Below, one piece after another: positions 38,801-46,372 of a stretch of DNA of 60,335 bases (positions within the stretch are counted from its first letter, which is position 1; the number at the start of each line of letters is the position of its first letter). The DNA lies in NCBI GenBank assembly GCA_903896545.1, contig CAITYF010000170.1, positions 1-60,335 of the forward strand, given 5' to 3'. Source of the stretch: an uncultured Myxococcales bacterium. Lineage in GTDB: Bacteria > Myxococcota_A > UBA9042. The position numbers and the translations under genes were made by a program. The notes beneath the pieces were generated by a model that saw only the letters and a program-made list of their open reading frames with translations, did no database searches and had not been told where the DNA came from.

Positions 38801-40114
38801 AGCGGGACCTACAGCGATACGGGAGGCTTGCTTTCCGAGTGGAAGATGGTGTCGATCATGGACGACCGGTCATGCGTGGCGCGCGTGGAGACCAATACCG
38901 TCGGCTACTCGGGATCGACGGCGCCTGGCCCGGTGTGGCGGTACCAGCTGGAGAACCACCTGGGCAGCAGCTGCCTGGAGCTGACGGATGACGGAAGTGT
39001 GCTGAGCCGGGAGGAGTACTACCCGTATGGAGCGACGGCATATGCGTGGTCGGCGACGGGAGGGGCGGAGTTCTCGGTGAAGCGGTATCGGTACAGCGGG
39101 AAGGAGTGCGATTCGGAGAACGGGTTGTACTACTTTGGGGCGCGGTATTATGCGGCGTGGTTGGGGCGGTGGACGGCTGGGGATCCGGTGTTTCATGCGG
39201 GGAGGAGTGCGTTTGAGTACTGTAGTTCGTCGCCGTCAACGCGAAGGGATCCAGATGGACGTGATGACGACGAGGTTCACAATGGATTAGTCGCCTGTTT
39301 TCCGCCGAAAGACACGCCATCGTTCGGCACCCAACCAGTTAAGCCGAAACACCATGCCCCCCCCAAAGGAGCCCAACACCTCCACAATGCACGCAACCTC
39401 ACAAAGGGCGGGGCACAGCCTGAGGCAGTCCAATTGGCGGAAAGCGCAACGCCTACGAGTTCTGATCCGCTCAAAGGTGTCGCGCATCCAGCCGAAGGTA
39501 TTGCTGCAGACCAAATAGTTCCGCAGCGATTTCGCCTCGAGCCGAAGCGAGGCGACACGGTTACGGGAGTTCGCGACTTGGAGATCGGTGTTCCCGAAAA
39601 TACAGAAGGGCTCAGCAGACTGAAGGATAATGGGAAAAGGGCCGGGAAACCGGCAATCCGAGTTGACAAACTGGACAAGGGAAAGATCGATCCGCACTTA
39701 AACTTCAACCCTGATTACACTAAAATGCCGGATCCTCACACCAAGATCCCTCTACATGTTGTGGAATCTCTCGCCAAGGTCGCGCGTGTCGCAGAGGCGA
39801 TTTCAAAGGTGGTCGTTCCAGTTGGCATCGCGATCGACACCTTTCGTCTCTCATACGCCGTCGGGTTTGAACTCCAACGCGATGGCAAACTCGGCGAGGG
39901 GACAGCACGTACGGCGGCTAGCATCGCGGGGGGGTGGACGGGCGCGGCAGGTGGCGCGGCTCTGGGCGCAAAAGGGGGCGCCGCTATTGGGTTTTTTGTT
40001 GGCGGTCCGGTCGGCGTCGCAGTTGGCGGTTTGGTTGGCGGCGTGGTGGGCGCGATCGGCGGTGCCTATGGTGGCTCATGGCTCGCCGAACATGGCATCT
40101 CGCGATTTTTCTGA
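32822..40114 (+). CDS. TcB-TcC fusion toxin protein (SpvB/Rhs) with C-terminal cargo
   Basis: A 2,430-residue protein. Start GTG 32822 has AGGAGG four bases upstream and lies 11 bp after the TcA stop. The N-terminus is an SpvB domain (LPKGGGAIRGIGEKFSFN), followed by FG-GAP/VCBS-like repeats (MDLDGDGFGDVVI, ADMGGDGLADLV) and TcdB middle domains, then Rhs/YD repeats (YDALGRP, YDSAGQRVRK). The Rhs core closes with RYSGKE, GLYYFGARYYAAWLGRW and DPDGRD near residue 2145, the autoproteolytic boundary in TcC proteins. The remaining 285 residues are variable cargo and end in a glycine-rich hydrophobic stretch (GGAALGAKGGAAIGFFVGG). TcB and TcC are separate genes in many species; here they are one frame. 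Confidence 0.94.
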   Translation: MDSRRGPDRSVKSEAGAIPSEQRAPAPVGRRDLSSNVQTPSPSSGDRGPSLALPKGGGAIRGIGEKFSFNAVTGTGSWSVPIYTSPCRGDAQPQLAVQYNSGGGNGPFGLGWDLGVPSVSRRTSKHIPTYDDRDVFVLSGAEDLVPVLDSSGSPFDFTENAGESNAVQYSITRFLPRTEGLFARIERWTRKTDGDVHWRVRDKHNTLNIYGKDPNARIADPESPSRVFRWLLESTVAERGNQIVYSYKAEDAVGVDKTKVYESNRHKSTTAWTAQRYLKHICYGNKSTNPGPTTDDDWSFQVVFDYGEHIADTPAETSGWSARVDAFSAHRSGFEVRTYRRCERVLMFHRIGALAQTTGGSPTPIPILVRSTKFTYDDGHPFSYLASAVQSGWKGNPTDGYTTQPLPPLTFSYAPFDLSQTVDRLKTEDALNLPAGLLEPGYKWLDLDGEGISGVMTEVAGAWLYQRNRGQGKFSPAKMVAQRPSMASLAGGQQQVMDLGGDGRAYLVSYQGPTPGWQAREDESWTPFRPFKDLPNLNWNDPNLKFMDLDGDGFGDVVISEPERFIWYRSKTVDGFETAKRVAKALRENDGPTLIFADGTNTVFTADMGGDGLADLVRIRNGEVAYWPNLGYGRFGRKVLMQGAPVFDSPDQFDPKRIRLGDIDGSGTTDIVYLGGDGVRIWYNRSGNSLDAAVKLPFPAVDSQSQVTLVDLLGTGTQCLVWSSPLPGHASAPLRYVDLVAGIKPHLLTCVTNGMGARTTLEYASSTKFYLADQAAGSPWVTKLPFPVHVVTKATTEDLISETTLVKTYRYRHGHYDGVEREFRGFGYVEERDAEQYGATGTGYTDTPSAPDGFVHLPPVVTKTWFHTGHFSKRGRISAALQAEYWSGDSAASFLADTALPAGLTVEDAREACRALRGQMLRQEVYAEDGDGNQAVPYAVTEQNFDIVRAQARGANPYSVFWTHPRESIAYHYERDAADPRVVHSLTLEADAFGNITKSAQAVYPRRAQAGESWPSPQITGHLTVTVSKFANQVSDVASYHAGFGYDTALHELSLAIPGTGVFDLETLKTSVLITEDSPITLRSRTQTFFVDWDTTNHPALPIGQLKTPALVHHTRKVATTTDEARTAHSLASLADAESKLTSAHYTCDVSPAEADSLWWSCSGVQGWNAGTFYLPTTYIDAFGNVSSISYDADKLLMASVTDPLGSVVEATNNYRVLQPHCLADPNGNRQIVRFDELGVPVGLSIMGKATESFGAAADPTYSEAHAGDEYSATFEYDLHAESNPTGLPVSVRAKHIQSYDGPPVWEESVVYFDGTGREALKKVRCLDTDGTGAWVGSGKVVYDNKGNPVKQFEPFFANDDAWETDATATTKGVTPILTYDALGRPIRTDFPDGSYSKVELSPWQENHWDQNDTVSDSAWLAARGGSTNTDNAAILAHADTPTVRYLDTLGRVYAERQDPKLTVGSTPVYFTTAYTYDIEGRVKTVTDARHVTSMTWTYDRLGQDVVAESPDTGTVRTLRFVDGQVGRQITANGAFVFQTYDALRRLRAVDALPLGASALVGVERIFYGESFASTDLVAQAAAKVANTLGKPVLHYDSAGLVRTAEYDFEGRSTLHQRYLTNSFDSMPDWSGLDPSAPLSSFSTLPSGSPTGGAFQTSTSYDALGRVVGQTTNGGVSLRAYNLRGLLDLVSLQPTSASAIQVAHDFTYNEKGQRLLVRYHNGTSTAYHYDPLTFRMVRQHTWLSTANEPTTGTALQDLNYVYDPMGNILHHWDLGQEPEYFSNASIDADWAYAYDPLYRLIEARGRETGANSADPAPSWVAANFQPSAPGTGVNPRAYKQEIDYDAVGNIQEVRHRSSADSTLWWTRTYAYETHVVGGVTVPKSNRLVNDAIGGTSDSIGYLYDGAGNMTRMPHLPGADAVESTGAPAVLGMEWDHANRLVQTYASNTAVTRYMYDSAGQRVRKLFGGLTWSGGAWTFTATKETVYMPGGYEVSGTYSDTGGLLSEWKMVSIMDDRSCVARVETNTVGYSGSTAPGPVWRYQLENHLGSSCLELTDDGSVLSREEYYPYGATAYAWSATGGAEFSVKRYRYSGKECDSENGLYYFGARYYAAWLGRWTAGDPVFHAGRSAFEYCSSSPSTRRDPDGRDDDEVHNGLVACFPPKDTPSFGTQPVKPKHHAPPKGAQHLHNARNLTKGGAQPEAVQLAESATPTSSDPLKGVAHPAEGIAADQIVPQRFRLEPKRGDTVTGVRDLEIGVPENTEGLSRLKDNGKRAGKPAIRVDKLDKGKIDPHLNFNPDYTKMPDPHTKIPLHVVESLAKVARVAEAISKVVVPVGIAIDTFRLSYAVGFELQRDGKLGEGTARTAASIAGGWTGAAGGAALGAKGGAAIGFFVGGPVGVAVGGLVGGVVGAIGGAYGGSWLAEHGISRFF

Positions 40115-40131
40115 GTTTCGCGGAGGGGGGA

Positions 40132-40671
40132 GTGTTGATCGGAAACATGACGATGACGATGGCGGATAATTCAGTGGCTCTTGAACTGTCCGCTCAGTAC
40201 TCGATGGTGGCTCGAGACGCGTGGTTGAACCTGCGCAGCGATGCCCTTGCGTACGCGTTTCAGGATCGCCCCACCAGCCTCATCACGATTGACCCGCAGC
40301 TATACTCGCTTGTTCATTCGTGGGCAAGTCCGCCGCCCCGTCAGGTCGGTGAGGTCACGGTCGAGTCGCAGTACTTTCCCACATGTTCCCCTCAAATGTT
40401 GGAAGAGGTCGCCAGGAGCGAAGAATTCGATCGGGGGCTGCTGATCGCGGTCACACTGCCACCGCTGGCTGCGGAGCGCGAGGTCGCGTTCGTCCAGGCA
40501 ATTCGAACCCAATGGACCAACGGTCTTCCTATTACTTCGGAGGAGTTTGTCGGCGCTTTCGGCGATGGATTGTGCTTTCTGTGGATGAATCACCGACGAC
40601 CACCCAGAGAGCTTTCGCGACATGTTAATCGTTTAGCCGAGCTGCACCGATTGGCACTGCTCACCAGATAA
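40132..40671 (+). CDS. Small protein downstream of Tc cargo; candidate immunity protein
   Basis: A 179-residue protein beginning at GTG 40132 (ATG 40147 is an alternative) with GGAGG in the Tc intergenic gap, 17 bp after the toxin stop. It is soluble, mildly acidic and has no signal peptide or TM helix. No family is recognised. Placement directly behind a variable Rhs/TcC C-terminus is the usual site for an immunity protein or cargo-specific partner; this is inference from context only. Confidence 0.62.
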   Translation: MLIGNMTMTMADNSVALELSAQYSMVARDAWLNLRSDALAYAFQDRPTSLITIDPQLYSLVHSWASPPPRQVGEVTVESQYFPTCSPQMLEEVARSEEFDRGLLIAVTLPPLAAEREVAFVQAIRTQWTNGLPITSEEFVGAFGDGLCFLWMNHRRPPRELSRHVNRLAELHRLALLTR

Positions 40672-40702
40672 AGACTCCCCTACTCTGACTCGATTTTCTC
40701 TC

Positions 40703-40714
40703 AGACAATTGTCT
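40703..40714. repeat. 12-bp palindrome at IS630 remnant edge
   Basis: AGACAATTGTCT is perfectly palindromic and lies at the 3' end of the IS630 remnant, so it may be part of that element's terminus. Confidence 0.3.
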
Positions 40715-41040
40715 CAGAAGACAGGAACCTCTCTTGCGAAGTGCGCAGTACAGCCCCGCGCAACGTCACTGAGCCACCGCATGTCCAGCCAGTTTGAACC
40801 ACCCACGAGCATGGGCCGAGGGCATCTCATGGAAAACCTCCTCGGCTTTGGCGTCGGCGCGGCTCGTGTTCGAACGCCCGCCTTGCGCAAGCGATCCGTG
40901 AACCAGAACCACGCCTGCTCGATGGGGTTGAACTCCGGGCTGTACTGCGGCACGTACTTGACGGCGACGTTGTGCGGGGCTGCACTTGACGCCGTGACCA
41001 GCTGGCGCCGATCGTTGACGCAGACTTCGCGTTTGTATTC
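40714..41040 (-). pseudogene. IS630-family transposase remnant
   Basis: A minus-strand frame of about 109 codons reading NVAVKYVPQYSPEFNPIEQAW, the highly conserved C-terminal DDE_3 block of IS630/Tc1-like transposases (PPYSPELNPIE type). The N-terminal domains with the first two catalytic Asp residues are missing and stop codons stand at 41041-41046, so this is a decayed fragment. Some of 41041-41195 may also derive from it. Confidence 0.75.
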
Positions 41041-41195
41041 TCATCAGCGCCAAAGCTGGCTTGGACTGTCTCCACCATGAGGAAGACGCGGAGGCACGGG
41101 CACGAAGAGTCGTTCCGCGGCAAGTCTGGGCCTACATTGCGGCGATGCTCTGCTGGGGCAAATTGGAGCTGGGGTAAACGTATTTCTCCAATTTG

Positions 41196-42581
41196 ATGTT
41201 TGGGTCGCGAAAAAGGCGAACAAGGCAGGCCTCGATGTTGGGGTGGCTTTGTGCACTCGAGTTTGTAGCGTGCGGCCATGTCACGCTCAACCAGCGGCTT
41301 GACCCGACGACGCAGTCCAAGTCTGTTCGTTGCCTGCAGGTTCCGCCGGACGCTCGGTGCCAAACCCCGCGTGGTGCGCTGGTCGGCTTCGCCGTGAGCG
41401 GCGGCGGCAGCCGTGCCGCTCGCTACACTGCGGCGGTCTTCGAACAACTCGACCAGGTCTCAGTCAAGCGAGCCGATGCCGATGGCGACGCGCTCAAGTC
41501 CCTTGTCACGCAGCTGCAGGGGGCGGCGGACCTCAGCGACGCGGAGACGTCCGTCCGCGGAAACCTCGATAGCCTCACGCTGCCGCAGGGTGCCGAAGGC
41601 GAGGAATTGAGAAATGGACTAAGTCTCGCGGGGTTCAAGGTCGTTCAGACGTTTTTCGTCAAAGACACCCAAGCGTTCCTGGCGGCGCGCGAGTCGGACC
41701 AGACAGCGGTGTTGGCGTTTCGCGGCACGGAGATGAAGCTTGCCGATTGGAAGTCAGACTTCGAGGTGGACCTCACCGTGGTGCCGGGCGGCCGGGTCCA
41801 CGACGGATTTTGGCAGGCGTACTGCTGCGTGCACGGATTGGTCGTGGACGCGGTAGGCCCGCTCGTCACCAATGAGTACCAGCTGTACGTCACCGGCCAT
41901 TCCCTCGGCGGCGCGCTGGCTGTTCTCGCGACCCGGCAGCTGGATCTGGACGCTCGGGTGAATTCTGACCACCTGGCCGCATGCTATACATTCGGGGGGC
42001 AGCGGGTGAGTGACATCAGCCTAGGCGCTTCGAGCCGGCCACCGATCTATCGGATCGTGAACAACGCGGACATCGTGCCGCATTTGCCGACGAGTTTCTG
42101 GTTGGAAGCCATCAGCTACGTGCTCAACGGGCTGTCTGGCTCGGACGTTCTCTCTGCCACTGTGAAGGCGACACCACTGGCCGGTATCGTGGAACTGGTG
42201 CGCCGAGTCCTGCCGCAGGCGTTTCAAAAATTTGGCGGTTATCGGCACTTTGGCGACGTCCGATGCATCAACGACGGCGACGACAAGGAAAAGGTGGAGG
42301 TCATCAGCGATCCGCCGCTCTTCGACACGTTGCGGTGGTGGAGCTCGCGCGTCGTCGCAAACTGGAAGTCGGAATTGGTCGACCACGGGATCGATCAGTA
42401 CAGCGCGAGGCTGCGCGCGTACGCGGAACGTCGCTTCGCGGTGGTGCGGCGTGGACGGGGATCCCGGACGCCCAGCGATTGGTGTCCGGGAACGGTGCGG
42501 GGCGAGTCCGCGGCTTGTAACGTCCCAGCGCAAGCCGAAACCGGCGCCACGGTCGAGGAGCACAAGATTCACCACGCGTGA
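41196..42581 (+). CDS. Class 3 (alpha/beta) lipase, probable lipoprotein
   Basis: A protein of about 461 residues. The N-terminus has a basic n-region (SRKRRTR), a hydrophobic stretch and EFVACG, an imperfect lipobox, so export as a lipoprotein is plausible; ATG 41235 is an alternative start. A patatin-like glycine loop, FAVSGGGSRAARYTAAVFEQL, is near residue 68. The lipase_3 core follows: AFRGTEMKLADWKSDF, VHDGFWQAY, the nucleophile elbow TGHSLGGALAVLA, CYTFGGQRVSD, NNADIVPHLP with the acid, and GYRHFG with the His. The complete triad implies an active lipase or phospholipase. It lies between the toxin genes and the putative lysis genes. Confidence 0.87.
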   Translation: MFGSRKRRTRQASMLGWLCALEFVACGHVTLNQRLDPTTQSKSVRCLQVPPDARCQTPRGALVGFAVSGGGSRAARYTAAVFEQLDQVSVKRADADGDALKSLVTQLQGAADLSDAETSVRGNLDSLTLPQGAEGEELRNGLSLAGFKVVQTFFVKDTQAFLAARESDQTAVLAFRGTEMKLADWKSDFEVDLTVVPGGRVHDGFWQAYCCVHGLVVDAVGPLVTNEYQLYVTGHSLGGALAVLATRQLDLDARVNSDHLAACYTFGGQRVSDISLGASSRPPIYRIVNNADIVPHLPTSFWLEAISYVLNGLSGSDVLSATVKATPLAGIVELVRRVLPQAFQKFGGYRHFGDVRCINDGDDKEKVEVISDPPLFDTLRWWSSRVVANWKSELVDHGIDQYSARLRAYAERRFAVVRRGRGSRTPSDWCPGTVRGESAACNVPAQAETGATVEEHKIHHA

Positions 42582-42889
42582 TGCGTCTGGACGAGATCGA
42601 TCGTCATTTCTATACCTGAATTGCGTGATCTTGCACCTGTCCAAATCCCCCCCTCGGCGCCGAATGGGTGAAAGACCTTGATGTTACAAGGCAGTTTCTG
42701 GCGTCACAGTATCTGCTTGACGTGGGCTTCGTTACTGCATTGTCATCAACGCCGAAGTTGTACCGGCTGTGCTATTTTCGACGACGTCGAGCGAAGAGGT
42801 GAGGATGCGAGGCGCTGCTCCACAGCAACTTGAGGTCACGGCGCCCGGAGACAGGGCTGTCGCGTTGCAGTTTGCGAGCGGCGGGCAAC
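42582..42889. other. Intergenic region
   Basis: No gene is seen in these 308 bp. TTGACG at 42717 could be a -35 box but no -10 of quality lies at the right distance. The spacing suggests a fresh promoter for the membrane protein-lysozyme pair. Confidence 0.3.
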
Positions 42890-44668
42890 ATGGCTGACCA
42901 AGTCGTAGACCCGACTGCGCGCGCGTCCGACTCAACCACCTCGCTGTGGAAGGCGGGGTTGGCGTCGCTCCCGTTCGTTGCTGCGTTCGCATTCGCTGGC
43001 GTCGAGATCTATCGACACTTCGGGCCGCTCGCCGAGGACTCGCCCGGCAGTGCCCTCACCCTCATCGCCCTGGGCCTTGGGTCCGTCCCGCTGTGCCTCG
43101 CGGTCACCGACCTCATGCTGTCGTCCCGCCAGTGGGACGCGAATTGGGCGTATCTTCAAGAGCTATCCGGTCGATTGGAGAAGGAATACCTCCACTTCTT
43201 CAACGTCAATCTTTCGGTCACCGCGGCAAGTTTTGGAACTCGGGTGCTGAAGCTCGTTACGGCGTTGGCACTCGGCATCTTGTTCGCCGCGGGCTTCGCG
43301 TTGACACTTGGCGCTGTCGTGGCCGACGTGAAGGACCTGGCGCCAGCGGAAGCACTGCCTGCGCCAAATCCGGCGCCCTCAGGTGCTGGAGCACCAAACA
43401 GCGCTGTGGCGCCTGCCGCCACAAACACACCGCATCTGCCGCCTCAGGCACCGGCGGCGGCGACCAACGCAGTTCCTGCTCTGCCACCGCCCGAGGGTGC
43501 GACGAAAGCCGAGGCGCTTCCGGGTTCGCCGACCGCGATTCTCCACGGCGGTTTTGACTTTGGCCTGATCCCGCCGCCCGGCACCGTCGTCGGTGCAAAC
43601 GGTGCCGGAGCGACAGGAAAATCGCTCTCGACCTCACGGATGCGGTTTGCGCTTCGCGGCCTTGGGTTCGCGCTGCTCGGAAGCTACATTCTGTTCATCT
43701 GGCTCGCGATCACGCGCCTGCAGCTTGTCGCCGTTTCGGCGACCTTCCTGTTGACGAGTCTTTCGCGCGGCGCACTCGCAGCTGGACTCGGGTTTGCGCT
43801 CGGAGCCATCGGCATCAATCAGCTGGTATCGTCGAACGCCGATGCGTTCCTGTACTTGGCGGCCGGCTTGTACCCGAACTGGCTGATGAACGCGCTCAAG
43901 AAACGTGCGAGCCTGGCATTTGAAGCCGACGACCTGACGACGGACGTTCTCCCATTGTGCCTGGTTGATGGCATCCAGGACGGAATCGTCGACCGACTCG
44001 GCGATTTTGGCATTCTCGACGTACAGCACTTGGCGAAGTGCAACCCAATTGAGCTGTCGCTCCGGACCAACTTTCCGATCATGCGGATTCTCGACTGGGT
44101 GGACCAGGCGATGTTGATCGGCTACGTCCGACGCCAGATCTCGGCGTTCCGAATTGTCGGCGTTCGAAGCGCGAGCGACCTCGCGACGCTGTACGCGGAC
44201 AGTCTGGAATTGCCGACCGACCCAGACGCCACGAAGGTGGCACGCAAGGCGCGCGCGGACACGGTGATGTCGCTCCTCGCCAAGGAGTCGAAGTGGGGGC
44301 CAGATCAGCTGCTCGCGGTGGCCCGCTTCGCTCTCGACGAGAGCACCGTGAAATTTATCAAACAAATTCGCGTGTTCGACCCTGAGCTGGGGACGATTCG
44401 CCGAAACGGTCCCGAACCCGAAGTAGACCGCTCCCGGGACCACAAGGAAGCGCAGCCGCCGGTCGTCCGTCTGGCGCAGCCGGATCCAGCTGGACCTCCC
44501 CCTCTTGCTGCTGCTCCACTTCCGCCGGCACCGCAAGCCGCACGCCCGGCCGTGGTCCAACCGCGAGCGATACCACCGCTGGCAGTTGGCGACCTCGGCG
44601 TACGCGTGGATGTTGAGCCGCCGGCGGGCGCTCCAACGCCAACACAACCCGAAAAGGACAAACCATGA
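42890..44668 (+). CDS. Pro/Ala-rich multi-pass membrane protein, unknown
   Basis: A 592-residue protein with the start placed at ATG 42890, where the charged N-terminus precedes the first helix. Hydrophobic segments lie at about residues 20-40, 50-70, 115-140, 270-290 and 295-325; a Pro/Ala/Gly-rich loop (about 145-240) separates the third and fourth. After the helices comes a soluble helical domain (about 330-500) and a second Pro-rich tail. It overlaps the GH25 lysozyme gene by ATGA, so the two are co-translated. No family is recognised; a role in membrane passage of the lysozyme or toxin is speculative. Confidence 0.72.
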   Translation: MADQVVDPTARASDSTTSLWKAGLASLPFVAAFAFAGVEIYRHFGPLAEDSPGSALTLIALGLGSVPLCLAVTDLMLSSRQWDANWAYLQELSGRLEKEYLHFFNVNLSVTAASFGTRVLKLVTALALGILFAAGFALTLGAVVADVKDLAPAEALPAPNPAPSGAGAPNSAVAPAATNTPHLPPQAPAAATNAVPALPPPEGATKAEALPGSPTAILHGGFDFGLIPPPGTVVGANGAGATGKSLSTSRMRFALRGLGFALLGSYILFIWLAITRLQLVAVSATFLLTSLSRGALAAGLGFALGAIGINQLVSSNADAFLYLAAGLYPNWLMNALKKRASLAFEADDLTTDVLPLCLVDGIQDGIVDRLGDFGILDVQHLAKCNPIELSLRTNFPIMRILDWVDQAMLIGYVRRQISAFRIVGVRSASDLATLYADSLELPTDPDATKVARKARADTVMSLLAKESKWGPDQLLAVARFALDESTVKFIKQIRVFDPELGTIRRNGPEPEVDRSRDHKEAQPPVVRLAQPDPAGPPPLAAAPLPPAPQAARPAVVQPRAIPPLAVGDLGVRVDVEPPAGAPTPTQPEKDKP

Positions 44669-45471
44669 GCTACATCCTTCACCCAGGCGACCAAGGCCAA
44701 GAAGTGTCACGTCTGCAAGCTGCAATCGGAATGCAGACTGCCACCGGCATCTACGATCCCGCGACCGTGGCTGCAGTTCGCGCATTGCAGCAAGCGCAAG
44801 GTCTTGGCGTCGACGGTGTCGCCGGTCCGAAAACGCTCGGCAGCCTGGGTATCGCGCCTCTTCCTGGAATCGACGTTTCGCACTTTCAGGGAACGATCGA
44901 CTGGACCAGCGTTGCAGCGGCCGGAATCCGATTCGCGTTCATCAAGGCGTCCGAGGGCCGGACGGGTACCGACGACCGCTTCGTGACGAATTGGGCCTGC
45001 TCGAAGGTCGCCGGAATTCCGCGCGGCGCCTATCACTTTGCGCATCCCGCGGCGAACTCGCCTGAAGACGAGGCGGACAATTTCCTTCGCGTGCTTAATG
45101 CTGTCGACGCCGCCGATTTGCCGGCGGTTCTGGATCTGGAAGCGGCAGCAATTTCGCCGCCTGCCGCGCTACAGGACTGGGCGGCGCGGTGGTTGAGGCG
45201 GGTCCAGGCCGCGGCAAACAAGACGCCCATTCTCTACACTGGCTCGGCGTTCCTGCGTGCGTCGCTCGCTCGGGGAGGCGCCCTTGCTCCGACGTTTCCG
45301 CTATGGATCGCCCGGTACAATGGTGGCGTCGATCCCGGTGATGTTGGTGCCTGGCCCGAATGGCGCTTGTGGCAGTGGTCGGCGAACGGCGCGGTGCCTG
45401 GCATCGCGCACGATGTTGACCTCGACTGGCTTGTGGGCGGTGAGGCTGCGTTGACGGCGCTCACGACGTGA
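44665..45471 (+). CDS. GH25 lysozyme with N-terminal peptidoglycan-binding domain
   Basis: A 268-residue endolysin-like muramidase. Residues 1-60 form a PG_binding_1 domain (HPGDQGQEVSRLQAAIG, GVDGVAGPKTLGSLG). The GH25 domain starts at IDVSHFQGTIDW and shows FAFIKASEG, YHFAHP, the catalytic VLDLEA, PLWIARYN and WQWS. It hydrolyses the glycan strands of peptidoglycan. There is no signal peptide, as in phage endolysins that depend on a holin. It is coupled by ATGA to the membrane protein upstream and followed by lipoprotein and membrane-protein genes, a set that could release the Tc toxin. Confidence 0.93.
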   Translation: MSYILHPGDQGQEVSRLQAAIGMQTATGIYDPATVAAVRALQQAQGLGVDGVAGPKTLGSLGIAPLPGIDVSHFQGTIDWTSVAAAGIRFAFIKASEGRTGTDDRFVTNWACSKVAGIPRGAYHFAHPAANSPEDEADNFLRVLNAVDAADLPAVLDLEAAAISPPAALQDWAARWLRRVQAAANKTPILYTGSAFLRASLARGGALAPTFPLWIARYNGGVDPGDVGAWPEWRLWQWSANGAVPGIAHDVDLDWLVGGEAALTALTT

Positions 45472-45556
45472 CCGGCTGCTATTCAGCGCCTTCAGTTCCG
45501 GCGAGTCGCGAGGCGAGAGCTTTCTTCACCACCCAACAGGATCACAGGAGAACTCG

Positions 45557-46372
45557 ATGTCAAGGAGCGTTTACATCGCCGCTCGGCGTGACCGGTTAAA
45601 TGTGAGCGTCCCCGGGGTCCGCTTGGCCGCAACGTGGCTCGCGCTAGCCTTCACGAGTGCGTGTAGCGGTGCAATGGCCGATGTTGATGCGGATGCGGAC
45701 GGCCTGCCCGATTATCGTTGCGTAGCCGATGAAGACTGCGATTCCGGCCGGTGCATTCGGGGGGGCTGCGCGAAGCACAGAGATGGTGAGCGACTGCCGC
45801 GCCCCTCGTCCCACATGCAACTGCCCGAATCCTTCGAGCCGCCCGCGAACTCCAACTGTGATACCGTCGCGCGCAAGCTGCAAAAGGCACTGAACGATGC
45901 TGGCTATTCCGAGCTGTACTGGCCGACGGTGGACAACGATCTTGTCGTCACCACAGCGCCGGAGCGCATCGACGATCACTGTGCGCCAGTTTCGAAAGAC
46001 CGATTCAACACAAGCTTGCCAACGGTGCCGCTCGGACTCACGAGCGATTTCCTGCGCGCTCTCTTCAACGGCCGAACGGGGCGATATCGTATGTTCGTTA
46101 TTGTCTACGCCGATGACGCCCCGCCCGAGTCCGACCCGAAGTACGCCGGCTTGCCCGGCGTTGTAGGCAGGTTTCATACGCACATCACCCGACCGGTCTG
46201 CACCGACCGTGCGTTCGTACATGCGAGTGCGGTCGTCCTGGTCTACGAATTTCTGAAGACCGAGCATGATATGGAGGGGACCGTGGTCCCGAGCACTTGC
46301 CCAGCTGAAAGCCAGATGAGGATTTCCGGAATTTGGTCGAGTCTTCAAGCCGAGTTCGGAGGCCAGAATTGA
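45557..46372 (+). CDS. Predicted lipoprotein, unknown
   Basis: A 271-residue protein with AGGAG six bases before ATG 45557. A basic N-terminus and a hydrophobic stretch end in LAFTSAC, a lipobox, so it should be anchored in a membrane. Just after the anchor is a Cys-rich motif, CVADEDCDSGRCIRGGC, of a kind frequent in surface lipoproteins of Myxococcota and other Deltaproteobacteria. The remaining domain (about 95-265) is unrecognised. The stop overlaps the next start (TTGA). Confidence 0.8.
   Translation: MSRSVYIAARRDRLNVSVPGVRLAATWLALAFTSACSGAMADVDADADGLPDYRCVADEDCDSGRCIRGGCAKHRDGERLPRPSSHMQLPESFEPPANSNCDTVARKLQKALNDAGYSELYWPTVDNDLVVTTAPERIDDHCAPVSKDRFNTSLPTVPLGLTSDFLRALFNGRTGRYRMFVIVYADDAPPESDPKYAGLPGVVGRFHTHITRPVCTDRAFVHASAVVLVYEFLKTEHDMEGTVVPSTCPAESQMRISGIWSSLQAEFGGQN

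Noticed and set aside
40827..41447. 206-codon minus-strand frame over the IS630 remnant and lipase start
   Set aside because: The IS630 signature is in a different frame, and the lipase on the plus strand explains the right part.
43370..43560. Repeat array in the membrane protein gene
   Set aside because: It is a Pro/Ala-rich coding linker with irregular codons, not a DNA repeat or CRISPR.
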